In this document: positions 31,498 through 39,774 of the stretch, in pieces
Layout of the letters: each line of letters starts with the position of its first letter
Numbering within the stretch: position 1 is the stretch's first letter
Source of the DNA: a virus
IMG/VR virus record: IMGVR_UViG_3300034520_000068
Coordinates: 1 to 64,000 of that record
DNA length: 64,000 nucleotides
Direction: 5' to 3' (one strand)
Translations under genes and position numbers: made by a program
The notes under the pieces: generated by a model
What the model saw: the letters and a program-made list of their open reading frames with translations, nothing else
Told to the model about the DNA's origin: nothing
The model's database searches: none

Positions 31498-31532
31498 TAA
31501 CGTTTTATACGTTATGACTGGCTTTTTATTTT
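31491..31532 (+). terminator. Terminator after the KTR-like gene
   Basis: GCCAGTC-TAACG pairs with CGTTA-T-GACTGGC (31491-31502 with 31510-31522), followed by TTTTTATTTT. It may hold back expression of the Cro-like and antirepressor genes until antitermination or read-through. Confidence 0.8.
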
Positions 31533-31554
31533 GTCGGAACAAGGAGGGAAGTTT

Positions 31555-31758
31555 TTGAAAGCACTTAAAAAGTTGAGGAAATCTAGAAATATGACACAAA
31601 AAGAATTGGCTGATGCTTTAGGAGTTACGATTAGCGCAATAGGTATGTGGGAAGTTGGTCTTAGAACGCCTAGACCAGAAATAGCGAAGAAAATTGCGGA
31701 TTTTTTCGGGGTTACTATGGAAGAAGTTTATTTTGGAGAGGTGCCCGAAAATGAATAA
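31555..31758 (+). CDS. Cro-like XRE helix-turn-helix protein
   Basis: 67 residues from TTG 31555, chosen for AAGGAGGGAAG upstream. MTQKELADALGVTISAIGMWEVGLRTP is a classical HTH closely resembling the repressor's. Single-domain size and divergent position suggest Cro function. It overlaps the antirepressor gene by 8 bases. Confidence 0.85.
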   Translation: MKALKKLRKSRNMTQKELADALGVTISAIGMWEVGLRTPRPEIAKKIADFFGVTMEEVYFGEVPENE

Positions 31759-32494
31759 GTTGTTGTTAATTAAATCATCTAATTTTGGCAACGTGCAATG
31801 TGATTTTTGGGAAGATGATAACGGCGAAATATTGATGACAAGAGAGCAAATCGGATTGGCTTTGGAATATACAGACCCAATGGTAGCAATAGGCAAAATT
31901 CATGACAGACACAAAGAAAGGCTAGAAAAATATTCATTTACCATTTTGGTAAACGGGAGAAACACATATTTTTATACGGCTAAAGGAGTATATGAAATAT
32001 GTCGGTTCAGCCAGCAACCAAAAGCTGATGCGTTTATGGACTGGGTATGGGACGTAATTGAGTCTATTCGAAAAACCGGCACATACTCAATTCAACCAAT
32101 TACACCCATACAGGCCCTCCAGCAGGCCGTAAATATCCTAGCTGAGCAAGAAAAACGGTTAAAAGCGGCAGAAGAAAAGATGCAAGTTCTCCAGTATCGG
32201 GTAGAAAACCTTGATGCAACCAACATCGACGGAGACCTTCAACAAAGGTTAAATAAATTAGTTCGTAAATATGCCTTCAAGAATGGCATCATGCACAATA
32301 TAGCCTGGGAGCACTTCAAGCAGGCTTACAACACAGCCTATCGCACTAATCTAGAATTGCTTATAAACAATTACTCTGAACGGGAAGGAGTTAAAAAGCT
32401 TACAATACCGCAGTATTTAGCCGTAACCGGTAAACTGGAAGATGCTTTAAGAGTAGCCGACAAAATGATTAATGGTATGGTTCGGGAGGCGTAA
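31751..32494 (+). CDS. BRO-N / ORF6C antirepressor
   Basis: 247 residues from ATG 31751. The N-terminal BRO-N domain (FGNVQCDFWEDDNGEILMTREQIG...YFYTAKGVYEICRFSQQPKADAFMDWVWDVIESIRKTG, discontinuous) is followed by a coiled coil (residues 120-160) and an ORF6C-like C-terminus (NKLVRKYAFKNG...AWEHFKQAYNTAYRTN). Such antirepressors bind or displace the repressor and favour lytic growth. Confidence 0.85.
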   Translation: MNKLLLIKSSNFGNVQCDFWEDDNGEILMTREQIGLALEYTDPMVAIGKIHDRHKERLEKYSFTILVNGRNTYFYTAKGVYEICRFSQQPKADAFMDWVWDVIESIRKTGTYSIQPITPIQALQQAVNILAEQEKRLKAAEEKMQVLQYRVENLDATNIDGDLQQRLNKLVRKYAFKNGIMHNIAWEHFKQAYNTAYRTNLELLINNYSEREGVKKLTIPQYLAVTGKLEDALRVADKMINGMVREA

Positions 32495-32497
32495 TTT

Positions 32498-32698
32498 ATG
32501 ATTGCACAAGGGCTAAAACAAAAACTTACCGTTGTAGAAGCCGCTAAAATAATGGGAGTTACCCCACAGTTCCTGAGATTAGGCTTGCAACAACATCGTT
32601 TTCCATTTGGAGAAGCGGTAAAGATGAAAAGATGGAGTTATTACATTAATGCAGAGAAATTCCAAAGATGGATGAAGGGAGGGGTAATTGATGTATAA
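32498..32698 (+). CDS. Excisionase/MerR-like small DNA-binding protein
   Basis: 66 residues. LTVVEAAKIMGVTPQFLRLGLQQHRFPFG is a helix-turn-helix of the Xis/AlpA/MerR type with a wing-like end (WSYYINAEKFQRWM). Likely a recombination directionality factor or small regulator, helping the integrase excise the prophage. Confidence 0.7.
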   Translation: MIAQGLKQKLTVVEAAKIMGVTPQFLRLGLQQHRFPFGEAVKMKRWSYYINAEKFQRWMKGGVIDV

Positions 32699-32792
32699 CT
32701 GGCTCATCCAAAAATGCCGTGAAAGCAACACATTGGCGTGGATACTTACCGGTTTTGGGATAGCCATAATGATTATCATTGCGCTTATATAG
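32691..32792 (+). CDS. Small single-pass membrane protein
   Basis: 33 residues from ATG 32691, overlapping the previous gene by 8 bases; GGGAGGGG upstream. A 19-residue hydrophobic segment (WILTGFGIAIMIIIALI) makes up the C-terminal half. Possibly a superinfection-exclusion or lysis-timing peptide, unproven. Confidence 0.6.
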   Translation: MYNWLIQKCRESNTLAWILTGFGIAIMIIIALI

Positions 32793-32850
32793 TGGTGGTG
32801 GGAAAGTGCACAGTATGTAAATTAAGCGCAATCAGGAGGTGTAAAACCAA

Positions 32851-33267
32851 ATGTATTTTTATTTAATAAAGCGTGGGCCAAAACCAGATTATCACAGAGC
32901 ACCATACCACCCAGTGATTATAACACCAAAGAGGAAAGTGGCTAAATGGGAAGCTGGAAGCACCGAGAATAGAGCATGGATTTGGGTGGGAGACGCAGAA
33001 GGTGGTTGGTTATTAGTTCGTTGGAATGGTTTTGACATTGATTACGGACATACGGTTCACTTAATCAGAATGCCAGATGGTACGGAAGCTAAATTTTATC
33101 ATAATCGTAATGCAGAACCATGGACACTTTTAAAAGGCGCAATATGGTGGGATACAAAAGAAATACCAAAACGGTTACTAGACTTAGGGGTTGTAAATGC
33201 GCCAGATGAATGGACATTAGAACATATTAAGCGGACATTGAATGCAGTAAAAGAATTAAGATTATAA
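32851..33267 (+). CDS. Hypothetical protein
   Basis: 138 residues with AGGAGGTGTAAAACCAA upstream. Tryptophan-rich beta protein (ENRAWIWVGDAEGGWLLVRW) with a helical C-terminus. No family recognised. Confidence 0.65.
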   Translation: MYFYLIKRGPKPDYHRAPYHPVIITPKRKVAKWEAGSTENRAWIWVGDAEGGWLLVRWNGFDIDYGHTVHLIRMPDGTEAKFYHNRNAEPWTLLKGAIWWDTKEIPKRLLDLGVVNAPDEWTLEHIKRTLNAVKELRL

Positions 33268-33304
33268 TTACACATTCCAAAGATAAAGCGAAGGAGGGGG
33301 AGAT

Positions 33305-33673
33305 ATGGAAAATCTGGTTGAGCAGCTCAAATCCTTCTTAGAATACACAAAATCAAGCTTCGGGAGATATGCCGCAAAAGCAGCACTAAATTTTCTGGCT
33401 GAAGAAAAAGTCCTGCAAGAGCTTACGGAACATGAAGTATATGCAATTTTAGAACACAAAATATGGCGCAAGGACTTCCCGAGGCTGAAAAGAGTTTGGC
33501 CGGTCACATTATCGGCATATGATTTCAATTGTCCATATTGCAAAAACAAAATATGGGGCAATGTAAGATTCGTCACCGTAGTAAAAGAAACGCCAGATAT
33601 AGACTTAATCCTGCTTGTCTGTAAATGCGGCACAGCTTTCCGCAAATACGAAGATAAGCGGGAAGAAATATAG
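33305..33673 (+). CDS. Hypothetical zinc-ribbon protein
   Basis: 122 residues, GGAGGGGGAGAT upstream. Helical N-terminus; a zinc ribbon from CPYC (about residue 77) to CKCG (about 107). Function unknown. Confidence 0.65.
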   Translation: MENLVEQLKSFLEYTKSSFGRYAAKAALNFLAEEKVLQELTEHEVYAILEHKIWRKDFPRLKRVWPVTLSAYDFNCPYCKNKIWGNVRFVTVVKETPDIDLILLVCKCGTAFRKYEDKREEI

Positions 33674-33688
33674 GAAGGAGGGATAGGC

Positions 33689-33850
33689 ATGATATACGAT
33701 GCTACGGCAGGATATATCGAAACACCGGACGGCCCCGGCAAGTTCGTGGAATTCGACGGTGTTCATGGGACCGTGACGGTGGAGATGGACCACAGGCATT
33801 TGGTTATTTATCCGGCAGAGTTATGTTATATCAATCCGAAGGAGGCGTGA
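33689..33850 (+). CDS. Hypothetical small protein
   Basis: 53 residues from ATG 33689, with AAGGAGGGATAGGC upstream. Beta-rich (FDGVHGTVTVEMDHRHLVIYP), probably a small barrel. Its stop is three bases before the next start. Confidence 0.6.
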   Translation: MIYDATAGYIETPDGPGKFVEFDGVHGTVTVEMDHRHLVIYPAELCYINPKEA

Positions 33851-33853
33851 ATA

Positions 33854-34198
33854 ATGGAAATCAATACTAATGAACTAATGCTCAATGCCATAGTCAAGGA
33901 AACTGCCGCAAAGGTGGTTAATAGCCTGGATGAAAATGTAAGAAAGCAATTAATCGTCAACGCAATAGCAAAAATTTTAGAAGATATAGAAATTAAATAT
34001 GATGTAAGACAAATGATGCTTAACGATGCTAAGGCCATAGCACAGGAATATATCAAACTCCCGGAAGTACAAAAACAAATGAAGCAAAAAGTTATCGAGG
34101 CCGCAAATGAGGTAATGGATGGGCTGGCGCAGGCGATAGCAAGAGGTATGCAGAACACTATCAAAAGCGAATATAATAATTGGCTTAAGGAAGATTAG
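33854..34198 (+). CDS. Hypothetical helical protein
   Basis: 114 residues, GAAGGAGGCGTGAATA upstream. Almost entirely alpha-helical and amphipathic, suggesting a coiled coil (VVNSLDENVRKQLIVNAIAKIL). No family recognised. Confidence 0.6.
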   Translation: MEINTNELMLNAIVKETAAKVVNSLDENVRKQLIVNAIAKILEDIEIKYDVRQMMLNDAKAIAQEYIKLPEVQKQMKQKVIEAANEVMDGLAQAIARGMQNTIKSEYNNWLKED

Positions 34199-34214
34199 GG
34201 GGATTAGAAAGCCC

Positions 34215-34394
34215 ATGGATAATAAACTGCCAAAATATAAAACATATTGTATCCCTATAGATTTAAGAAATAGAAGCCAAAAGCATATTCATTTTTTCGG
34301 CTGCGTATGTGAATTTGCCGAAGAGTGCGATATAACACTCAAGGAATTTTTAGATGGCAAGAAATGTAAAGCCAGTTCTTGCCCACAAAAATAA
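34215..34394 (+). CDS. Small Cys-rich protein
   Basis: 59 residues from ATG 34215. Five Cys (YCIP, GCVCEF, ECDI, KCKASSCPQ) could hold zinc. The ribosome site (GGGGGATTAGAAAGCCC) is distant. Followed by the perfect palindrome GCCGTTTAAACGGC. Confidence 0.55.
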   Translation: MDNKLPKYKTYCIPIDLRNRSQKHIHFFGCVCEFAEECDITLKEFLDGKKCKASSCPQK

Positions 34395-34466
34395 AAAAGC
34401 CGTTTAAACGGCATTAAAAAATCCACTAACAAAAGAATATCACAAATTCACAAGAAAGGCAAGTGA

Positions 34467-34643
34467 GTGAATGTGAAGGGGGATATATGGCTCAGTTGTA
34501 TTCAATGTGGTGTCGGATTCTTGTTTTCCGTCGGAGAGCAGAAATATTACAAAATACATGGGTTTGAGGAACCGAAGCGATGCCCGGCTTGTCGGAAAAA
34601 GAAAAGGAGGCTTAACTGTGGACCCGATATTAATGGCGGTTGA
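34467..34643 (+). CDS. Zinc-ribbon protein (trcl-type probable zinc-binding)
   Basis: 58 residues from GTG 34467, with AAAGGCAAGTGA upstream. CIQCGVGFLFSVGEQKYY, then GFEEPKRCPACRKKKRR, is the signature of the small probable zinc-binding domain family (zf-trcl). It overlaps the next gene by 26 bases in another frame. Confidence 0.7.
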   Translation: MNVKGDIWLSCIQCGVGFLFSVGEQKYYKIHGFEEPKRCPACRKKKRRLNCGPDINGG

Positions 34644-34989
34644 ACATCAAAAATTATACAGCAAAATCCCGTCTTTTCAATGCAAGCCCGGATGTACCGA
34701 TTGTTGTGGTCCGGTGCCCTTCTCAAAATGGGAATGGGACCGGATAGCGGATAAAAGAAAACCGACGGAGGAACAGGAGAAAATCCTTATCTGCCCGTAT
34801 GCCGTCGGTGGCAAATGCGAGATATATGACAAACGACCGCTTATATGCCGGTTGTTTGGTGCGGTGGATGACCCCTTAATGACCTGCCCTCACGGATGTG
34901 GGCCGAAGAAGAAGCTGACAAAGGCACAGGGAGCGGAAATCAGGGCGGAATATATCGAACTGATGAAAAAATGTGCGGAGGCAAAATAA
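34618..34989 (+). CDS. YkgJ-family CxxCxxCC cluster protein
   Basis: 123 residues from GTG 34618, with AAAAGGAGG upstream. CKPGCTDCC, then CPYAVGGKCEIYDKRPLICRLFG and CPHGC, match the YkgJ family, thought to bind an iron-sulfur or zinc cluster. Found in many phages, often near methyltransferases; biochemical role unclear. Confidence 0.82.
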   Translation: MDPILMAVEHQKLYSKIPSFQCKPGCTDCCGPVPFSKWEWDRIADKRKPTEEQEKILICPYAVGGKCEIYDKRPLICRLFGAVDDPLMTCPHGCGPKKKLTKAQGAEIRAEYIELMKKCAEAK

Positions 34990-34991
34990 GT

Positions 34992-35183
34992 ATGAGCACA
35001 CAAAATAATTCAAGCGGCGGAATTGGTTTTACAGGATTGTTATCGATTGCCTTTATCGTTTTAAAACTATGTGGCGTTATAAAATGGTCGTGGTTTTGGG
35101 TTTTGTCACCGCTATGGATTCCGTTGGCCTTTGTAACAATTATCGCAATCATTATGGTATTGCTAGAAGAAGGAGGTATGTAA
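34992..35183 (+). CDS. Two-pass membrane protein
   Basis: 63 residues from ATG 34992. TGLLSIAFIVLKLCGVIKW and WFWVLSPLWIPLAFVTIIAI are two transmembrane segments of a conserved small phage membrane protein type. Function unknown. Confidence 0.75.
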   Translation: MSTQNNSSGGIGFTGLLSIAFIVLKLCGVIKWSWFWVLSPLWIPLAFVTIIAIIMVLLEEGGM

Positions 35184-35187
35184 ATTT

Positions 35188-35463
35188 ATGGACGGCATTT
35201 GGATACGGACGCAAGACAGAAAAGGCTTAATATATGCCCAAAGAATCGCTATTGAATCCTTCAAAGAATGGAAAAGCGAGGAATTCAAATATCGGATTGT
35301 CAACCAAGTCTTATATCAAGATGTAGCAAACGATTATGACCTGCTTGGCGTATACGATACGGAGGAACGAGCAATAGAAGTTTTAGATTCGATACAGAAC
35401 ATAATAATGGCACATATTCTGGGAGATATGATAAATCCAGTTTTTGAAATGCCTAAAGCGTGA
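35188..35463 (+). CDS. Conserved small phage protein
   Basis: 91 residues. The ending LLGVYDTEERAIEVLDSIQNII is a pattern I recognise from conserved phage proteins of unknown function. The N-terminus MDGIWIRTQDRKGL is beta-like. Confidence 0.65.
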   Translation: MDGIWIRTQDRKGLIYAQRIAIESFKEWKSEEFKYRIVNQVLYQDVANDYDLLGVYDTEERAIEVLDSIQNIIMAHILGDMINPVFEMPKA

Positions 35464-35501
35464 ATTGATGCCTTTTAAAAAAACAAAAGGAGGCAAACCA
35501 T

Positions 35502-35813
35502 ATGATTCTGAAAGATATATTTGAAGTCCAGAAAAATCCGGAACTGAAAGCGGAATATGAAAAAACTTACAATGCGCTAAAGGAAAGATTCCCGCTAACT
35601 AAAATAGGCTTATTTGATTTAAAAGCTATCTTTGACAAATGCGAGGATGAACCTGGATATGCACATACAAAATATACCGGCAAAATCAAAGATTATATTG
35701 AAATTACTGAGCTGGAACTATCGATGATTTGTGACAATGGATATATGCATTTTGGCGGCAAAAGCGTAATAAGGCCGGATAAGACGTTTGAGGTTGTGAT
35801 TTATACGGATTAA
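35502..35813 (+). CDS. Hypothetical protein
   Basis: 103 residues, AAAAGGAGGCAAACCAT upstream. Alpha N-terminus and beta C-terminus. No family recognised. Confidence 0.6.
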   Translation: MILKDIFEVQKNPELKAEYEKTYNALKERFPLTKIGLFDLKAIFDKCEDEPGYAHTKYTGKIKDYIEITELELSMICDNGYMHFGGKSVIRPDKTFEVVIYTD

Positions 35814-35886
35814 GACGAAAAATATGTTTTATCTATATAATCAGGCAATGCAATCAATAACCGAATAAAAAAAGGAGGCAAAACAG

Positions 35887-36168
35887 ATGACCAGTTTTGA
35901 TGAGATTTTGACAAGAGAATTAGAGTGGAAAATCAGAAGCAAAGTCCAACAGGATTTTAATGAGCTTATTGAGGCTTATCGTAAATTTATCCACAAATAT
36001 GGCATGAATGGAACTGTAGCTGATTTTGAAAAGATAGAAGAATATACCCTAAAAAGCCTTCCCAAAAGAAACTTTGAAATGTTTCCCGAACTTGAAGAAT
36101 ATTTATTCAAGCAGGAAAGCCAAAAACTTATTGATTCTCTGATGAAGAATGGGGAGGCGGGAAAGTAA
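35887..36168 (+). CDS. Hypothetical helical protein
   Basis: 93 residues, AAAAAGGAGGCAAAACAG upstream. Helical and charged. Its last base is shared with the ATG of the next gene. Confidence 0.6.
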   Translation: MTSFDEILTRELEWKIRSKVQQDFNELIEAYRKFIHKYGMNGTVADFEKIEEYTLKSLPKRNFEMFPELEEYLFKQESQKLIDSLMKNGEAGK

Positions 36169-36806
36169 TGGCTAATAACGCTAAAGCATCAGAGCAAATA
36201 ATTGTTATTCCTGCAATAAATATTAAAAAGTTTCAAATTACATTAGTTGGCGATAGTCCTCTAATAGTCCATAGATTTGACGAAAAATCAAAAAAACAGA
36301 TTTTTGATAAACAGACGCAAAAAGCAAAATCGGGGAAAGAGCCAAAAATTCCAATGCGAGATTTTATTGAAAGTCTTTATTGGTTATCTGGCAAACCAAA
36401 AGAATATACAGAAGAAGCTTTTGAGCAGGCTATTAAAGAAGGGGCAAGATTCGGATTTCCTGCGATTGCATTTAAGGCATCGGCAGTATCGGCTGGATAT
36501 AGAGCAGGAGTAACTAAGGACAAGGTAACAAGCAATGGAGCGTTTCATATTGACGGTGAATTTGTTGAAATTAATGGTATTCCTCAAATGCGTGAAGATA
36601 TGGTTCGCATTGGCATGGGGACGGCAGACATTCGCTATCGTGGCGAGTTTAAGGAGTGGGAAGCTACATTCACAGTAAAATACAATGCAAGTGTTTTCAG
36701 TGCAGAGCAAATTATTAATCTTTTTAACCTTGGCGGTTTCGCTTGCGGCATTGGTGAATGGCGACCAGAAAAAGGCGGTAGTTATGGAATGTATCATGTG
36801 AAATAA
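36168..36806 (+). CDS. Phage protein with Gly-rich RAMP-like C-terminus
   Basis: 212 residues. Beta-rich, with GDSPLIVHRF near the N-terminus, a basic loop (KQTQKAKSGKEPK), FGFPAIAFKASAVSAGYRAG in the middle and a C-terminus GGFACGIGEWRPEKGGSYGMYHV. The overall layout recalls Cas7/RAMP-type RRM folds, but that is an impression from the Gly-rich loop. It lies just upstream of the Rad50-like/RecT recombination cluster. No specific function assigned. Confidence 0.6.
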   Translation: MANNAKASEQIIVIPAINIKKFQITLVGDSPLIVHRFDEKSKKQIFDKQTQKAKSGKEPKIPMRDFIESLYWLSGKPKEYTEEAFEQAIKEGARFGFPAIAFKASAVSAGYRAGVTKDKVTSNGAFHIDGEFVEINGIPQMREDMVRIGMGTADIRYRGEFKEWEATFTVKYNASVFSAEQIINLFNLGGFACGIGEWRPEKGGSYGMYHVK

Positions 36807-36819
36807 ATTTGACAAGGCA

Positions 36820-37017
36820 GGCATGGTGAGGCCGGTCCAGGTTAGGCAAGGTGAGGCGCAGTAGGGCGAGGTTGGGCAGGGCAGGCAAGGCCAGTTGTGG
36901 TAGGCGGGGTGATGTTGGGTTAGGTTCGGTATGGCAGGGCAGGCGAGGCAAGGCCTGGTATGGCCGGGCATGGCACGGCCGGGCATGGCACGGCAAGGCA
37001 GGGCATGGCAAGCATAA
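36820..37017 (+). repeat. Degenerate GGCAN pentanucleotide repeat
   Basis: About 200 bases of roughly five-base period, (A/T)NGGC-like, e.g. ATGGCACGGCCGGGCATGGC. It lies between two genes, is extremely G-rich on the plus strand and has no coding potential beyond chance open frames. Ends just before the ribosome site of the 37037 gene. Confidence 0.75.
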
Positions 37018-37036
37018 AAAAAGGAGGTGTATATCA

Positions 37037-37513
37037 TTGATTTACAAATGGAAACAAAACCGTTTTCCCGTAGATGCGCAAACAGCAGGAAAAGAATTGG
37101 AACGAATTCAGAGCAAATATAACGGGATTTTGCCATCAGCAGTCGTGGAAGAATCCAGACCAGAGGAAGCAGTATTACATAATTGTTTTAACTGGAATGA
37201 TGCAGATGCAGCGGGAAAATACAGGGAAATACAGGCGAAAGAGATTATAAGGAATATTGTAGTCGTCAAAGTAGATGAAGTTGAAAAGGATATCGTACCT
37301 GTAAGGGCATTTGTCAGTGTAGTAAATGAGGATGAAGAAAGACCAAAATATATTTCTATCAATAAAGCTATGTCAGAACCAGATTATCAAGAACAAATAT
37401 TGCAGACCGCACTTAAAGAATTATTGGCTTTTAAACAAAAATATCAGAGGTTATTACAGTTTAAAAAAGTCTTTGACGCTATAGATGAAGTTCAAGCAGA
37501 ATTGGCAATGTAA
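37037..37513 (+). CDS. Conserved phage protein of the recombination cluster
   Basis: 158 residues from TTG 37037 (IYKWKQNRFPVDAQ), with AAAGGAGGTG upstream; the frame runs open through the repeat but no start there has a ribosome site. YKWKQ...PVDAQ..G.ELERI, RPEEAVLHNCFNWNDADAAGKYR and PVRAFVSVV recall a widespread phage family often found with RecT-type systems, function unknown. Confidence 0.75.
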   Translation: MIYKWKQNRFPVDAQTAGKELERIQSKYNGILPSAVVEESRPEEAVLHNCFNWNDADAAGKYREIQAKEIIRNIVVVKVDEVEKDIVPVRAFVSVVNEDEERPKYISINKAMSEPDYQEQILQTALKELLAFKQKYQRLLQFKKVFDAIDEVQAELAM

Positions 37514-37553
37514 ATGATTTAAAAAGGTAAAGCAGGAGGCGAAAAAGCGAAAA

Positions 37554-39560
37554 ATGGATATAAAACTAAATTGGTTAAAGCTCAAAAATTTCAAGGGAAT
37601 TAAGGATTTTACCCTAAAAATTGACGGCAGAAATGCCAATGTGTATGCGGACAATGGCGTTGGAAAGACCACCCTTGCCGATTCTTTCCTTTGGCTACTT
37701 TTCAACAAAGACAGTACCGACCGCACATCATTCAAAGTCAAACCTCAAGACGAATACGGTAACGACATTCACCACCTGCAAACCGAAGTCGAAGCCGAAC
37801 TTTCGGTTGACGGCAAATCGCTAAAACTTCGCAAGATGTTGGAAGAAAAATGGACGAAGAAGAGGGGAAGTGCCGAAGCCGAACTTACCGGCAACACCAT
37901 TTCCTACTGGTGGGATGACGTGCCAGTAAAGGAGAGCGAATACAAGCAGCGCATAAATGAACTCATCAACGAAGGCATATTTCGCATGATTACCAATCCC
38001 ATGTATTTTAACACCCGTCTGTCATGGCAGGACCGGCGCAAGATATTGCTTGAGATGTGCGGAGATATGTCAGACGAGCAGGTCATTGCGTCGGATGCCA
38101 GATTATCAAAACTGACGGAGATTCTTCAGGGTAAAACAATCGAGGAATACAAGAAAATACTTGCCGAGAGAATTAAGCGGCTGGAAAAAGAAAGGGCCGA
38201 CATTCCACCCCGGATTGATGAACTTACTCTTTCGCTACCACAGGAGAATACGGATTATTCGGCGGTGGAAGCGGAATTAAAACAGTATAAGAATGAACTT
38301 GAAGCCATTGAATTAGGGCTTACAGATGCGTCAATAATTGCTACAGAATTCAGCAAAAAACAGCAAAAATTATTGCAGTTAAAAAATAAGCTGGTGGATA
38401 TAAAAGCCAGACTCGATGCCGAAGCCGGAGCGGATAGAAAGAAGCTTGTTGATGAGAAATCGGCCCTAACGTCACACAAATATCTGCTTGAAACAAGCAT
38501 AAATGATTTAGAAGCAAATATCGCACGTATACAAGCAGGTATAAAAAACAATATGGATTTGCGTGCAAAACTGCTGGATGAATGGAGAGCACTTACGCAA
38601 GAAAGGTCCAATATCCTTGCACAAGAATTCACAGAACCGAAGGAAAATGAATTTATTTGCCCGACATGCGGTCAGAAGCTCCCTGAAGAAGCAAAAGAGA
38701 AGGAAATTGAAAAAATGCGTGCGAGTTTTGAGGCTAATAAAAATTCTCAATTGATTATAGTTGACGGAAAACTTAAGAACAATAAAATTAATGGCCTTTC
38801 AGTAAAGGAAAGCATAGAACTTGCACAATCTCAAATACAAAAAATGCAATGGGAGCTTGAAGCACGCAAAAAAGAATATGAGGAAGTTATTATCAGGCTT
38901 TCAGAAATCGACATAGAACTTGCTAAACCTATGCAAGAACCGGACTACAACAGCGATGAAGAATACAACCGCTTGCAGAAGCAGATTGAGGTATTGGAGG
39001 CCGGAATTTCACAGCCGGTAGAGGATAAAACCAGTGCATTATTGCAACGCAAGCGGGAGATTCAGAGCAAGATTGATGGGTGCAATCGAATCCTGAACAA
39101 TAGAACGGTAGCCGCAAACACAAAGAAGCGCATAGAAGAACTCAAAGCCGAAGAAAAACGGCTTGCACAGCAGGTTGTAGAGTTAGAAGGGCATAAATAC
39201 CTATGTGAGCAATTCACCGTAGCTAAAGTGAATTTGCTTGAGGACAAGATAAACAGCCGTTTCAAGTATGTCAAGTTTAAATTGTTTGAAATGCAACTAA
39301 ATGGCGGCATAGCGGAAACATGCCAAGCACTGGTCAATACTAATGGCGTATATGTACCGTTTGATGATGCGAACCATGCGGGGAAGATTAATGCCGGAAT
39401 CGACATTATCAATTCGCTATGCAGTTACTACAACGTCACAGCCCCAATCTTTATAGACTTCCGTGAGAGTGTTAGCAGGATAATTGAAACCAATAGCCAG
39501 GTTATAAACCTTGTAAAGAGCGAGCCGGATAAAACATTGCGGGTGGTGTTGGAAGAATGA
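37554..39560 (+). CDS. Rad50/SbcC-like AAA ATPase
   Basis: 668 residues. Walker A ADNGVGKTT (residues 32-40), long coiled coils (about 185-340 and 400-560) on either side of a zinc-hook-like CPTCGQ (around 365), and a C-terminal lobe with hydrophobic IFIDFRESV in the Walker B position. The ABC signature is degenerate (HAGKINAGIDIIN instead of LSGG). This pattern is typical of phage Rad50-like proteins paired with RecT. Likely role: DNA end processing with the downstream annealing protein. Confidence 0.85.
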   Translation: MDIKLNWLKLKNFKGIKDFTLKIDGRNANVYADNGVGKTTLADSFLWLLFNKDSTDRTSFKVKPQDEYGNDIHHLQTEVEAELSVDGKSLKLRKMLEEKWTKKRGSAEAELTGNTISYWWDDVPVKESEYKQRINELINEGIFRMITNPMYFNTRLSWQDRRKILLEMCGDMSDEQVIASDARLSKLTEILQGKTIEEYKKILAERIKRLEKERADIPPRIDELTLSLPQENTDYSAVEAELKQYKNELEAIELGLTDASIIATEFSKKQQKLLQLKNKLVDIKARLDAEAGADRKKLVDEKSALTSHKYLLETSINDLEANIARIQAGIKNNMDLRAKLLDEWRALTQERSNILAQEFTEPKENEFICPTCGQKLPEEAKEKEIEKMRASFEANKNSQLIIVDGKLKNNKINGLSVKESIELAQSQIQKMQWELEARKKEYEEVIIRLSEIDIELAKPMQEPDYNSDEEYNRLQKQIEVLEAGISQPVEDKTSALLQRKREIQSKIDGCNRILNNRTVAANTKKRIEELKAEEKRLAQQVVELEGHKYLCEQFTVAKVNLLEDKINSRFKYVKFKLFEMQLNGGIAETCQALVNTNGVYVPFDDANHAGKINAGIDIINSLCSYYNVTAPIFIDFRESVSRIIETNSQVINLVKSEPDKTLRVVLEE

Positions 39561-39757
39561 GATTAACCGTTAATGATAAAGAAATTCATATATTCCCTGG
39601 ATGTGTGCTCTATATAAGAAATTCAAATTATTCTTCAGATATTCCTGAGGACAAATATATTACTGTAACACTTAAGTTGCATGTTAACAAAAAATTATCT
39701 AATTATGAAAAACAAAAGGTTGCTGAATATTTAGAGGACAAAATTAAAGAAGATTAA
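39557..39757 (+). CDS. Hypothetical small protein
   Basis: 66 residues, ATGA overlap with the ATPase gene. Beta-rich, basic C-terminal helix. No family recognised. Confidence 0.6.
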   Translation: MRLTVNDKEIHIFPGCVLYIRNSNYSSDIPEDKYITVTLKLHVNKKLSNYEKQKVAEYLEDKIKED

Positions 39758-39774
39758 CAAGGGAGGATAAGTAA

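Noticed and set aside
34398-34411. GCCGTTTAAACGGC palindrome as a plus-strand terminator
   Set aside because: No T-run follows on the plus strand; T-runs are on the minus side, where no gene ends nearby.
36384-37136. A 250-codon minus-strand frame and a plus-strand extension (RRSRARLGRAGK...) through the pentamer repeat
   Set aside because: Both arise from low-complexity repeat DNA and from shadowing real genes; no start signals.
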